This document shows positions 62,627-64,000 of a stretch of 64,000 nucleotides of DNA, piece after piece. The notes below the pieces were generated by a model. That model ran no database searches and was not told the origin of the DNA. It worked only from the letters and a program-made list of their open reading frames with translations. Within the stretch, counting starts at the first letter, position 1. Every line of letters begins with the position of its first letter. The DNA is from Candidatus Pelagibacter communis (lineage in GTDB: Bacteria; Pseudomonadota; Alphaproteobacteria; Pelagibacterales; Pelagibacteraceae): contig NZ_CVSI01000028.1 in the NCBI RefSeq assembly GCF_001179985.1, positions 37,332-101,331 of the forward strand, read 5' to 3'. Position numbers and translations under genes: made by a program.

Positions 62627-62649
62627 GGAAGCTAGTGTGCGCCGTTTTT

Positions 62650-64000
<1,351 letters not shown>

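Larger units (their letters stand above)
62355..62649. other. Leader region between M23 gene and 16S rRNA
   Basis: About 295 nt without a gene. It contains two candidate promoters on the plus strand (TTGACA at 62384-62389 with poor -10; TTGATT at 62443 with TATAAG at 62465), a hairpin ATTAGGT/ACCTAAT at 62503-62519, and two leader stems at 62550-62594 and 62601-62626. No clear boxA antitermination site was found. Confidence 0.6.

Overview
The window reads as chromosomal DNA of a streamlined marine alphaproteobacterium, most likely of the SAR11 clade (Pelagibacterales). The sequence is strongly AT-rich, genes are packed with spacers of a few bases or overlaps, and the 16S rRNA gene at the right edge carries stretches I recognise as SAR11-type. 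No mobile element, prophage, CRISPR array or duplicated block is visible. The gene content is almost entirely core.

Layout. 1-7.2 kb: 5' part of an RND efflux adaptor, sulfurtransferase, MsrA, a DMT exporter, an AlkA-type glycosylase, a GT17 glycosyltransferase, a convergent purine-salvage pair (phosphoribosyltransferase and NCS2 permease), a small lipoprotein and Hsp20. 7.2-14.1 kb (minus): rpmH-rnpA-yidD-yidC-argB-HAD-dapD-dapE-HDAC-like deacylase. 14.1-26.5 kb: a VTT membrane protein, tRNA-Thr, small basic proteins, dcd, murA, DUF2948, hisD, infA, tRNA-Phe, cold-shock protein, tRNA-His, hisS-hisZ-hisG, rmuC, an MGME1-like nuclease, sbcB and trxA. 26.5-38.4 kb (minus): rnd-kdsD-lptC-lptB-aroA, rpsA-ihfB-pyrF-trpF-trpB-trpA-accD-folC. 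38.4-48 kb: NDUFA9-like protein, GcrA, ABC permease-argD-argF, cytochrome c, kdsB-pheA, SRP RNA-dnaX-ybaB-recR. 48-62.4 kb: malate synthase G, accA, secA, argJ-DUF1178, ubiG, lysC-ispG-prfA-prmC-DUF4167 and an M23 peptidase. 62.65 kb to the end: 16S rRNA, cut by the window edge.

How the genes fit together. The window holds large parts of arginine (argB, argD, argF, argJ), lysine (lysC, dapD, dapE), histidine (hisD, hisZ, hisG), tryptophan (trpF, trpB, trpA) and aromatic (aroA, pheA) biosynthesis. It also holds fatty-acid initiation (accA, accD), LPS assembly and export (kdsD, kdsB, lptB, lptC) and translation and secretion factors (infA, prfA, prmC, rpsA, secA, yidC, SRP RNA).

The most interesting signals are not in an accessory island but inside this core. 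Two of three tRNAs lack the normal G18-U55 elbow pair and show the same paired replacement (A18 with G55). A tRNA-His with A73 and no encoded G-1 lies 4 nt upstream of the start codon of its own, eukaryote-like HisRS. AccA has an extra C-terminal membrane segment. A slippery heptamer sits exactly at the end of the clamp-loader part of dnaX. Several convergent gene pairs end on one shared TTAA. The glycine riboswitch described upstream of malate synthase in Pelagibacter is not visible here.
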